Shown here piece by piece: positions 8,672 through 15,265 of a stretch of 53,279 nt of DNA. The notes below the pieces were generated by a model that had not been told where the DNA came from, ran no database searches, and saw only the letters and a list, made by a program, of their open reading frames with translations. Made by a program: the position numbers and the translations under genes. Position 1 is the first letter of the stretch; every line of letters begins with the position of its first letter. The DNA comes from Actinomycetota bacterium (GTDB taxonomy: Bacteria > Actinomycetota > Acidimicrobiia > Acidimicrobiales > Ilumatobacteraceae), in contig WLHL01000008.1 in NCBI GenBank assembly GCA_009702755.1, forward strand, positions 1-53,279, given 5' to 3'.

Positions 8672-8731
8672 TTGCAACTCTGACAGACCCCTGCCGTACA
8701 TTTAGGGACATAACGACACAAATAGTGTCCC
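8672..8731 (+). promoter_or_regulatory. Candidate promoter and operator of the VWA gene
   Basis: TTGCAA (8672-8677) and TACATT (8697-8702), separated by 19 bases, are a plausible but weak promoter. Around the predicted transcription start sits GACAC-AAATA-GTGTC (8715-8729), a perfect 5-5-5 palindrome, nested in a wider inverted repeat GGGACA (8705-8710) / TGTCCC (8726-8731). Such placement fits repressor blocking of initiation. The shared spacing with 7880-7894 and the shared TGTCCCTAA motif suggest one regulator for both sites. Confidence 0.5.
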
Positions 8732-8747
8732 GTACGAAAGGTAGACA

Positions 8748-9419
8748 ATGTCCACACACTCACTCAAGCCCACTCACGTGGCACTCCTCCTCGACCGTTC
8801 CGGTTCGATGGCTCCCCTCGTCGCCGATGTCATCGGTGGCGTGAATCAGTTCCTCACAGAACAACGCGCTCAGGGCAACGACGTTCGCGTCAGCATTGTG
8901 CAGTTTGATTCCAATGATCCCCAAGAGGTCAAGGTCTGGGGCGCACCTATCTCCGATGTCGGCAGTCTGACCACTGCAGACTTTCAACCTCGCGGTGGAA
9001 CACCTCTACTCGATGCAACCGGTCTTCTCATCGGCCGCGTGAAGGTTGATGCACAAGCACGCGTTGCAGCAGGTCTTGCTGAAGAAGACGTTGTGTTTGT
9101 CACCGTTACCGACGGCGAAGAGAACCAATCACGCGAGTTCACCCTTGATCAAATCAAGGCACTTGTCGATGCACAAACCGCTGCTGGCTGGACATTCGTG
9201 TTCTTGTCAGCTGGTCTGAACGCATATGCAGATGCTGCGGCAATGGGCTACAGCGCCGCTAACTCACAATCGTGGGAACGTCGCGGAGACAACACCCGCA
9301 TGGCTTTCAACAGCGTGTCCAAGGGCATGACCAACATGCGCGAAAAGAAGCGTCGCGGGATTTCGACAGAGAATGCGGAGTTCTTCGAGACCGGCAAGGA
9401 CGCCGAAGAAAACATCTAA
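8748..9419 (+). CDS. Stand-alone von Willebrand factor A (VWA) domain protein
   Basis: A 223-aa soluble protein that is almost entirely one VWA domain. The metal-ion-dependent adhesion site is complete: DRSGS (Asp16, Ser18, Ser20), Thr85 in RGGTPLLDA and Asp122 in VTDGEEN. No signal peptide or membrane segment is visible, so it acts in the cytoplasm, probably as a metal-dependent protein-binding module. The short C-terminal tail (about 195-223) is charged. GAAAGG precedes the ATG. It follows nrtR in the same direction across an 88-bp gap with its own palindrome, so it is probably a separate unit under the same control. Partner and function unknown. Confidence 0.85.
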   Translation: MSTHSLKPTHVALLLDRSGSMAPLVADVIGGVNQFLTEQRAQGNDVRVSIVQFDSNDPQEVKVWGAPISDVGSLTTADFQPRGGTPLLDATGLLIGRVKVDAQARVAAGLAEEDVVFVTVTDGEENQSREFTLDQIKALVDAQTAAGWTFVFLSAGLNAYADAAAMGYSAANSQSWERRGDNTRMAFNSVSKGMTNMREKKRRGISTENAEFFETGKDAEENI

Positions 9420-9425
9420 GTCCGG

Positions 9426-10646
9426 CTACGGACGAGGCTTGCTGGGATCGGGCTCCTTCGGGAGCCCGAGAACACGCTCGCCCACAATGTTGCGTTGCAC
9501 TTGCGCGGTTCCGCCCCAGATGGTGGAGGAACGGTGCTGGAAGAACATTGAGGTCCAACGATCGGCCACATACTTGCCGTCCTTGTCATCAAGAATCAAC
9601 ATAGCTTCAGCACCGCGAGCATTCATCATGCGCTCAGTGAACTTCTGCGCATATTCCGACCAGAACATCTTGTTGATCGAAGCAGCAGGACCAGGCTCTT
9701 TGCGTGCCATCACCTCGGAGAGAAGCTTGAGGCCCTGGAAGCGCATGATTTCCACGTGGCTAAATGCCCACGCAAGCTGCTGGCGAGTAATCGGGTCCGA
9801 AGTCTTTCCCGACTTCTTCAACATGTCAACTGCTTCCCAGAACTGCTTGGTGTATTCAACGTGTTGTGTCGTTGCATGTCCACCGCGTTCATTGCCAAGC
9901 GTTGTCATGGTGACTCGCCAGCCGTTATTCATGCCACCGATGATGTTGGCGACCGGAGCACGTGACTCTGTCATGAATGTTTCAGTGAAGTGCGATGATC
10001 CATGTGGCTGCATGATGGGGCGCAACTCGACGCCATTTGACTCGCCACCGTCTTTAAACATCGGGAGCAACACATACGAGATACCCGCATGCTTTGGCGC
10101 ATCCTGATCCGTGCGACACAAGCAGAACATCATGTTGGCTTCTGTCGCGCCAGATGTCCAGACTTTTTGTCCGCTGATGACGACCTCTTCACCGTCAATG
10201 ACACCACGTGTCTTCAACGCAGCAAGGTCAGAACCAGCATCGGGCTCAGAGAAGCCTTGGCAATAACGATCTGTGCCATCAATGATGCGAGGAAGAAAAC
10301 GCTTCTTCTGTTCGTCGGTACCCCACACGATGATGGAAGGACCAACCAACCACTCACCCATGCCTCGAGTAACACGAGGAACATTGGCGCGAGCAAACTC
10401 TTCATTCAACACAGCAACTTCAATGCCAGTGAGGCCGCGACCGCCGTATTCCTTTGGCCACGAGACACACATGTAACCGGCTGCAGAGAGAGTGTCAGCC
10501 CATTCACGAGCACCTTTCACCTGTCCGCGCTGCAATGCATCAGCAGAAACACCGATGAGCTCCTTCGGAGCATTCGCTGCGAGCCATGTACGGACTTCTT
10601 CGCGGAATGCCTGTGCGGCTGGTCCGAGATCTAGTTCTAACGGCAT
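9426..10646 (-). CDS. Acyl-CoA dehydrogenase
   Basis: A 406-aa flavoprotein with the three acyl-CoA dehydrogenase domains in order: N-terminal helical, central beta (QGFSEPDAGSDLAALKTRG, about residues 154-172, the FAD/substrate signature) and C-terminal helical ending in the STIWGGTAQVQRNIVGERVLG block that contacts FAD. It oxidises an acyl-CoA to a 2,3-enoyl-CoA and passes electrons to ETF. Length is normal. Long-chain, branched or steroid-side-chain specificity cannot be told. It lies convergent to the VWA gene with a six-base gap, and its last codons contain a strong hairpin at 9448-9469. Confidence 0.9.
   Translation of the reverse strand: MPLELDLGPAAQAFREEVRTWLAANAPKELIGVSADALQRGQVKGAREWADTLSAAGYMCVSWPKEYGGRGLTGIEVAVLNEEFARANVPRVTRGMGEWLVGPSIIVWGTDEQKKRFLPRIIDGTDRYCQGFSEPDAGSDLAALKTRGVIDGEEVVISGQKVWTSGATEANMMFCLCRTDQDAPKHAGISYVLLPMFKDGGESNGVELRPIMQPHGSSHFTETFMTESRAPVANIIGGMNNGWRVTMTTLGNERGGHATTQHVEYTKQFWEAVDMLKKSGKTSDPITRQQLAWAFSHVEIMRFQGLKLLSEVMARKEPGPAASINKMFWSEYAQKFTERMMNARGAEAMLILDDKDGKYVADRWTSMFFQHRSSTIWGGTAQVQRNIVGERVLGLPKEPDPSKPRP
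9448..9469 (+). terminator. UUCG-loop hairpin downstream of the VWA gene
   Basis: TCGGGCTCC-TTCG-GGAGCCCGA is a perfect nine-base-pair stem closed by the very stable C(UUCG)G tetraloop when read on the plus strand, 28 bases after the VWA stop. It lies inside the 3' coding end of the convergent acyl-CoA dehydrogenase. No U-tract follows, so it may be an mRNA 3'-end stabiliser or a weak terminator. Confidence 0.5.
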
Positions 10647-10682
10647 GAGTCCCCCTCAATCGTGTTGTACCAAGTATTTCAG

Positions 10683-11459
10683 TTAGCTCAGCGAAGACAA
10701 GAACTGAAGGATGGCCTTATTGACGGGCTCAGCATGTGTCATGTTGGCGGCGTGAGGACCGCCTTCAATTGCCACAAGGGTCGCAGGACCTCCGAGACCA
10801 TCGCGAAGAATTTCAGCCTTGTCCATCGGAATCGAAGCATCAGCAGTTCCGTGAACAATCAGCGCAGGACATGTGATTTCTCCCAGGCGTGGTGTCACAT
10901 CGTCGCGATGCATGAGGCAGTGGAATGCGCTCGTGAACTGTTCGGGCTGCATGGCGCCCCACTTGTTAAACCACTCGGTCCAGTCGCCAGGTCCGAGGAT
11001 GAGGCTGGCAACAATGTCTTGCACTGCGACTGCTCCATGTTCCACCCATGCTGCGTGCAAACCGTTGTACGGCTCGACTGTCTCTGGTGCTTCAGTTCCG
11101 GCTTGTGTGTCAAGAAGGATCAGAGCTTGCACTCTCTCTGGTGCTGTCAGTGCAACACGCAGACTAAGGAAACCACCTTGTGACATTCCGCCGATGATTG
11201 CTTTGTCAATACCGAGATGGTCCATCAAGGCCAAGACATCATTTGCTGAATCCCAATATGTGAATTCGCCAACCGATGCAGTACCACCAAAGCCGCGCTC
11301 GTCCCATGTGATGACTCGATATTTGTTCTTCAATGCCGCAACTTGTGCGTCGAACATTGAATGATCCATCAGGAACCCGTGACTGAGAATGACAACAGGG
11401 CCGCTGCCGCCATTGTCTTCAAAAGCGAGTGTGATGCCGTTTACCTGAGCTGTTTGCAT
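10683..11459 (-). CDS. Alpha/beta hydrolase
   Basis: A 258-aa alpha/beta-hydrolase fold protein. It has the oxyanion-hole HGF (SHGFLMDHSMFD, about residues 26-37), the WDERGFG strand, the nucleophile elbow GGMSQGG (Ser near 95), an acid in VHGTADASIPMD and a C-terminal His in EGGPHAANMTH, so the catalytic triad is complete. Closest in look to non-haem haloperoxidase/esterase-type members. It is downstream of the LLM oxidoreductase and upstream of the acyl-CoA dehydrogenase on the same strand, with gaps of 36-50 bases, so the three may form an operon for breakdown of an organic acid or ester (inference). Substrate unknown. Confidence 0.88.
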   Translation of the reverse strand: MQTAQVNGITLAFEDNGGSGPVVILSHGFLMDHSMFDAQVAALKNKYRVITWDERGFGGTASVGEFTYWDSANDVLALMDHLGIDKAIIGGMSQGGFLSLRVALTAPERVQALILLDTQAGTEAPETVEPYNGLHAAWVEHGAVAVQDIVASLILGPGDWTEWFNKWGAMQPEQFTSAFHCLMHRDDVTPRLGEITCPALIVHGTADASIPMDKAEILRDGLGGPATLVAIEGGPHAANMTHAEPVNKAILQFLSSLS

Positions 11460-11509
11460 ATCAGCACCATAGTGCTGTCACCCTGAAGGGCTGAACGTGG
11501 AGACGAGAG

Positions 11510-12448
11510 TCAGCCCCATTCCTTGCGCATCTGAGGAATCACGGTCTCCACATACTCGGCAAGTAACTCCTGGTCCCACGGTGGACGGATGGCAATGTTC
11601 ACCATCTGAGCTCCGGCCTCAATAAACGGAGCAATTTGCTCCATGGCATCTTGTGGCCGCCCAAGAAGCGAACCAGAAATGATTCGCCCCGAAGCAGCAC
11701 CCCATTGTTCTTCCAATTGCTTCTTCACAACAGAAACATCATCTCGACTGAATGCATACGACAAGTTGATGCTGCGTTCCACCGCTGAAGGTTCTCGACC
11801 TGCTTTCACGCACCAGTCATCAAGGATTCCGTTCAGTTCTTTGAATTGGCTAGGACTCGCATATGCCGCATTCCAGCCATCTGCATATGCCCCAGCCATA
11901 CGTAAGGTTTGCTTTGGCCCGAGACCACCAATCCATAAAGGCATCTTTCCTCGAGGGCCCGGAATCATCGAGGCATCCTTTAATTCCACACTGGGTGACG
12001 ACTGCGTCACTCGCTCACCGTTACGCCATTTATTCACGGCTTGCATCTGTCCTTTGAGAACTTTGAAACGGTCGCCTTGCGAGGGAAAGTCGAAACCAAA
12101 AGCTTCTGCTTCTTGCTCGTGCCAGCCACTGCCCATGCCCAATTCAAAACGTCCACCGCTGAGATGATCGACAGAGACCGCACCCTTCATCAATAATCCG
12201 ATGTTTCTGTATTGCGAACAAAAGACAAGACACCCAAGACGAGCGTGACAAGTGTCGACCGCTAGCGCCCCCAACATGCTGAATGCTTCGAAGTGAGGCT
12301 GAGTGCCACCTGCCGGCGGCGCTTCATACAAATGGTCCCAGAGAGAAATCCAATCGATACCAGAAGCATCAAGCCACTTCCACAATGTTCGAAGTTCTTC
12401 GACCGTGGCGTTCTGGGCACCAACATGAGCACCGAATTGAACTGACAT
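11510..12448 (-). CDS. LLM-class (luciferase-like, probably F420-dependent) oxidoreductase
   Basis: A 312-aa TIM-barrel oxidoreductase of the luciferase-like monooxygenase family; Actinobacteria use many F420-dependent members. Visible blocks: N-terminal FGAHVGAQNA, SLWDHLYE (strand 2), GCLVFCSQYRN, the GGRFELGMGSGWHEQEAEAFG core, and PLWIGGLGPKQTLRMAGAYADGWN near the C-terminal phosphate-binding end. The frame is open for 66 more codons upstream, but those would overlap the divergent regulator. The ATG at 12448 has GGGGGAG ten bases upstream and begins the conserved part, so it is chosen. Substrate and cofactor (F420 or FMN) are not certain. Confidence 0.88.
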   Translation of the reverse strand: MSVQFGAHVGAQNATVEELRTLWKWLDASGIDWISLWDHLYEAPPAGGTQPHFEAFSMLGALAVDTCHARLGCLVFCSQYRNIGLLMKGAVSVDHLSGGRFELGMGSGWHEQEAEAFGFDFPSQGDRFKVLKGQMQAVNKWRNGERVTQSSPSVELKDASMIPGPRGKMPLWIGGLGPKQTLRMAGAYADGWNAAYASPSQFKELNGILDDWCVKAGREPSAVERSINLSYAFSRDDVSVVKKQLEEQWGAASGRIISGSLLGRPQDAMEQIAPFIEAGAQMVNIAIRPPWDQELLAEYVETVIPQMRKEWG

Positions 12449-12557
12449 ACCTAATGAACTCCCCCACTGAAAAGTGATGATTGCATCCATTAAATAGAGA
12501 CAACCTTGTGACAAAGTAGCAAAAGGCATTGGGTTTCCGTGTCTAAAGGAGTCCGTC

Positions 12558-13193
12558 ATGAATGTCCTCATCTGCAACGACCGTGCAGAACCACTCGATT
12601 CGCTAATTGGAATTCTCGAAAACAATCGCGATGTCACTTCAGTCAAGGTCGCGACAAACGGACGACACGCAATTGATGCCCTTCATTCGTCCCCGATTGA
12701 CATTTCCATCTCATCAGGCACTGGTCTTGATTTCAATCGCATGCTGCAGCGTCACATTGCACCCACTGTTGCTGCGTCTCTCACCCGCGTTGTCGCCACA
12801 CAATCTCCCACGGTGCCTCTATTCGTGAAGGCACATCAATTTGGATTCAACAATGTTCTGCCACTTACAACACCTGAAGAGAAAATTGTTCCCAGCCTTC
12901 AGCGAACTTTGTCTGGTGAAGAATCCATCAAGGATCACCCATCAGTCAAGGCTCTTCACTTGACCCCCGGCGCTCTTACCCATTCGATCTCTTTTGAGGA
13001 CACCAACGACCAACACATTGTTGAACTGGTCGGCGTCGGGCTCTCTGATCATGAAATCGCAGAAGCATTGAATCTTTCCATCCAGAATGTTCGTAACCGG
13101 GTAGCTCACAGCATTCGTATCAACCAGTTGACAAACAGAACCCAATTGGCACTACTCCAGAACACCAACTGGCAAATTCCCGATTTCGCTTGA
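12558..13193 (+). CDS. Orphan LuxR-type regulator with degenerate receiver domain
   Basis: A 211-aa protein with a receiver-like N-terminal domain (about 1-125) and a LuxR/NarL-type helix-turn-helix (about 145-200, with GLSDHEIAEALNLSIQNVRNR). The receiver keeps only traces of the active site: ND at 7-8 for the acidic pair, but Ser53 in ISISSGTG where the phospho-acceptor Asp should be, and no clear conserved Lys. It should therefore not be phosphorylated in the usual way and is a pseudo-receiver regulator. No histidine kinase is nearby. AAAGGAG precedes the ATG. It is divergent from the LLM oxidoreductase with a 109-bp shared upstream region, a possible target. Confidence 0.8.
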   Translation: MNVLICNDRAEPLDSLIGILENNRDVTSVKVATNGRHAIDALHSSPIDISISSGTGLDFNRMLQRHIAPTVAASLTRVVATQSPTVPLFVKAHQFGFNNVLPLTTPEEKIVPSLQRTLSGEESIKDHPSVKALHLTPGALTHSISFEDTNDQHIVELVGVGLSDHEIAEALNLSIQNVRNRVAHSIRINQLTNRTQLALLQNTNWQIPDFA

Positions 13194-13203
13194 TACCAAC
13201 ATC

Positions 13204-13488
13204 ATGAGCACTCCCCGCTACGTCTTGCTTTCCGAGGCGACGACCATCTCCGACTATGTCGACAACCCAGTCTTCACCGACGTCACAAATGATGGTGAGA
13301 CGTACACGACCTACCGCATTGTTCGGATTACCCATGAGATCTTCGAGCACCCAGACGATTGGACCCACCTCGCCAACGTCTCTTTAGAGTTCAATATCGG
13401 CATCGGAGTTGCCCACCTTCTCCTGAAAAACAAGATCGTGGAGGCTTCGCGCATCAAGCCCACACCACCGTCTGAGATCGCCACCTAA
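13204..13488 (+). CDS. Small conserved-looking protein of unknown function
   Basis: A 94-aa open frame ten bases after the regulator gene on the same strand. No family is recognised. It is acidic in the first two thirds, has an aromatic-rich centre (TYTTYRIVRI), a mixed hydrophobic stretch (VSLEFNIGIGVAHLLL) and a proline-rich tail. No signal peptide or convincing membrane helix. Codon use resembles the neighbours, and the close spacing suggests co-transcription with the orphan regulator. The last codons are part of a 15-bp tandem duplication (13478-13511). Confidence 0.6.
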   Translation: MSTPRYVLLSEATTISDYVDNPVFTDVTNDGETYTTYRIVRITHEIFEHPDDWTHLANVSLEFNIGIGVAHLLLKNKIVEASRIKPTPPSEIAT

Positions 13489-13511
13489 CAAGAACCTCGC
13501 CACCTAACAAG
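13478..13511. repeat. 15-bp direct repeat at the end of the small orphan gene
   Basis: TCGCCACCTAACAAG occurs at 13478-13492 and again at 13497-13511, a 19-base period. The first copy contains the TAA stop of the 94-aa gene, and the second supplies an identical TAA after it. It looks like a recent small tandem duplication. Confidence 0.8.
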
Positions 13512-13535
13512 GTCAAAGATCCGGGCCGGGAACAG

Positions 13536-13562
13536 AAAAAGGCGCCCCGAAGGGCGCCCTTT
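13536..13562 (-). terminator. Rho-independent terminator downstream of tRNA-Gly
   Basis: The perfect seven-base-pair stem GGCGCCC (13541-13547) / GGGCGCC (13552-13558), with a four-base loop, is followed on the minus strand by a run of five U (AAAAA at 13536-13540 on the plus strand). It lies just downstream of the minus-strand tRNA-Gly and is a textbook intrinsic terminator. It may also slow plus-strand transcripts from the orphan regulator operon. Confidence 0.85.
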
Positions 13563-13637
13563 GGAGCGGATGACGAGATTCGAACTCGCGACCCTCACCT
13601 TGGCAAGGTGATGCTCTACCAACTGAGCCACATCCGC
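13562..13637 (-). tRNA. tRNA-Gly (GCC anticodon)
   Basis: Minus-strand cloverleaf of 73 nt plus an encoded CCA. The acceptor GCGGATG pairs with CATCCGC, followed by discriminator T and CCA. The D-arm contains GTTGGTAGAGC, the anticodon loop reads TTGCCAA (anticodon GCC) and the T-loop is GTTCGAATC. An intrinsic terminator follows immediately. Confidence 0.97.
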
Positions 13638-13684
13638 ATGTGTGCCCCTCATCCTAGCGAGATGGGCGTTGACTGCAACGGGGT

Positions 13685-14611
13685 CTAGACCTCGTGCCCT
13701 AGTGAAGCCTCACCTGGTGTGCGCTGCTCCTGCACGAGATACGCCAAGGAAATCAAGACCACGGCTGCCCCTACGGACTGCCACAAGGTCAAATTCTGGT
13801 CCAAGATAATCCATGCCAGTCCTGTTGAAATCACGGGGCTCAAGAGGCCCAGCAGCGATGCAAGCGTGACATCGACATGACTCTGCGCCCACGTCATGAG
13901 CCCGTGCCCGACGATTCCTGGCCCGATTGCCATCGCAACAATGCGTCCCCAGTCGCCATCCGTCATGTTGCCAAGATCACTGCTAAAGATCATTCCGTAT
14001 GGCAAGACAACAATCGCGCTCCACATGAAGACAGCTGCCAAATACGACCACGAGTGAACACCCGCGAGTCTGCGTTTCTTGGACAACACAAAGTACCCAG
14101 TCCAAATGCAGACGTTCGCGACAGAGAGCAAGTCGCCACTGAGATGAGCGCCGCTTGTGGATGCCGCTGCCAGGACAACAAGCAAAACACCGACTAGCGC
14201 ACACGCCGAATACAACAACTGACGTGGACGAAGCTTCTCGCCAAACATCTTCGGAGCAATGAGGAGAATCAGGACTGGCTGCAACGTAGTAATCAATGTG
14301 GCATTCGCAATTGATGTCATCATGACCGATGCGAAGCCAGTAATCATCGAAAGTGCGAACAAGATTCCAGGCAATGCAGTGCGCTTCATCAACGCTATTG
14401 ATACGTGACCGCCTGTCATCATCGCCATTGCGAACATCAACGGTGCACCAACCAGGATGCGATAAAAGACAATTGCTGAAGCGTCAACACTCATCGTCTT
14501 GTTGAAGATGGGGCCAATACCCCAGGCAAAAACTGCAGTCAGTGCTGCGATGACATGAATGTCATCGCGTTGACGGAAGTTCTGCTTCGCCGAGGCGAAC
14601 GACGATGTCAC
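13685..14611 (-). CDS. EamA/DMT-superfamily transporter
   Basis: A 308-aa membrane protein with about ten hydrophobic helices in two EamA repeats (about residues 20-145 and 160-295); FAWGIGPIFNK starts repeat one and NVCIWTGYFVLSKK repeat two. EamA proteins include exporters of threonine, homoserine, cysteine derivatives and other metabolites. Its ATG overlaps the stop of the 73-aa gene by four bases, and the chain of tight junctions leads back to metX under a SAM-type riboswitch. A role in moving methionine, homoserine or a related compound is therefore a reasonable inference, not shown by the sequence itself. Confidence 0.88.
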   Translation of the reverse strand: MTSSFASAKQNFRQRDDIHVIAALTAVFAWGIGPIFNKTMSVDASAIVFYRILVGAPLMFAMAMMTGGHVSIALMKRTALPGILFALSMITGFASVMMTSIANATLITTLQPVLILLIAPKMFGEKLRPRQLLYSACALVGVLLVVLAAASTSGAHLSGDLLSVANVCIWTGYFVLSKKRRLAGVHSWSYLAAVFMWSAIVVLPYGMIFSSDLGNMTDGDWGRIVAMAIGPGIVGHGLMTWAQSHVDVTLASLLGLLSPVISTGLAWIILDQNLTLWQSVGAAVVLISLAYLVQEQRTPGEASLGHEV

Positions 14612-14829
14612 TGAGCAGGAGGGTTGAGATCAATCCGCAATGTCAAAATGCCGTCTTCAATGGAAGCGACAGCATCGCTGATAATTGCGAAGTCACGAAA
14701 ATCTGTTTCAGCATTAGCGATAAACAACTGACGCTCTTCACCTGCAACCGGTGGCAAAGGGCGCTTACGCACTGCAGCAGCACGATCTTTGAATCGAGCA
14801 ATCATTTCATTTGGGTCAAAGGCAGCCAT
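14608..14829 (-). CDS. Small protein of unknown function in the metX operon
   Basis: A 73-aa soluble protein, not recognised. The N-terminus is basic and helical (DPNEMIARFKDRAAAVRKR); the rest is mixed (ERQLFIANAETDFRDFAIISDAV) and ends DLNPPAQ. It overlaps both neighbours: its start shares one base with the preceding stop (TAATG) and its stop overlaps the EamA start by four. This coupling argues that it is a real gene whose product is made with the transporter and the membrane protein upstream. Confidence 0.7.
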   Translation of the reverse strand: MAAFDPNEMIARFKDRAAAVRKRPLPPVAGEERQLFIANAETDFRDFAIISDAVASIEDGILTLRIDLNPPAQ

Positions 14830-15236
14830 TAGTACTTCTCCTGGTTGATGTTGAGTAGCGGGTCAATGATGACAGCGGTGTTCTCTACGACATCGACTGA
14901 GTCATCAGCATGGTTGAAAGGATCACGGTATGGGCGCTTTGGCTCACTGATGGGCTCACGCGCCAGCATTGCTGGCGAGACATGATGGACAACAGGGTCT
15001 GCACCCTCAGGGCGCACACTGTTGAGCAGTGCAAGTCGATGTGTGTCGTCTGCGCGTGCGAATCGACGGTCAGCCATCACTTCCAATGGCGCCAGTACCT
15101 CAGGGTCTTCCACTGCTGCCTTCCAGAAGGAAAGAGTGACACCCAAGAGAATGATGCCAACAAGGATGAGACCGCCGCCAATGAGGTTGATGCCCACACT
15201 GGAGGAAAGGACGGTCACGACGTTCATTGTTCCCAT
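14829..15236 (-). CDS. Small single-span membrane protein of unknown function
   Basis: A 135-aa protein with one strong hydrophobic helix near the N-terminus (about residues 17-38, GINLIGGGLILVGIILLGVT) and a hydrophilic tail of about 95 residues, rich in Asp, Pro and Arg. Two ATGs are possible: 15236 and, three codons later, 15227. No family is recognised. It lies 29 bases after metX and shares one base with the 73-aa gene, so it is in the riboswitch-controlled unit. It may be an accessory or scaffold of the EamA transporter, but this is only inference from position. Confidence 0.7.
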   Translation of the reverse strand: MGTMNVVTVLSSSVGINLIGGGLILVGIILLGVTLSFWKAAVEDPEVLAPLEVMADRRFARADDTHRLALLNSVRPEGADPVVHHVSPAMLAREPISEPKRPYRDPFNHADDSVDVVENTAVIIDPLLNINQEKY

Positions 15237-15265
15237 TCTTCCACGCCACAGACCCCACGCGGGGG

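Noticed and set aside
9373-10107. 244-aa plus-strand frame over the acyl-CoA dehydrogenase
   Set aside because: Antisense shadow of a gene with full family signatures, and it overlaps the VWA gene end.
12449-12646. N-terminal extension of the LLM oxidoreductase
   Set aside because: It overlaps the divergent regulator start, and the ATG at 12448 has a good ribosome-binding site and begins the conserved part.
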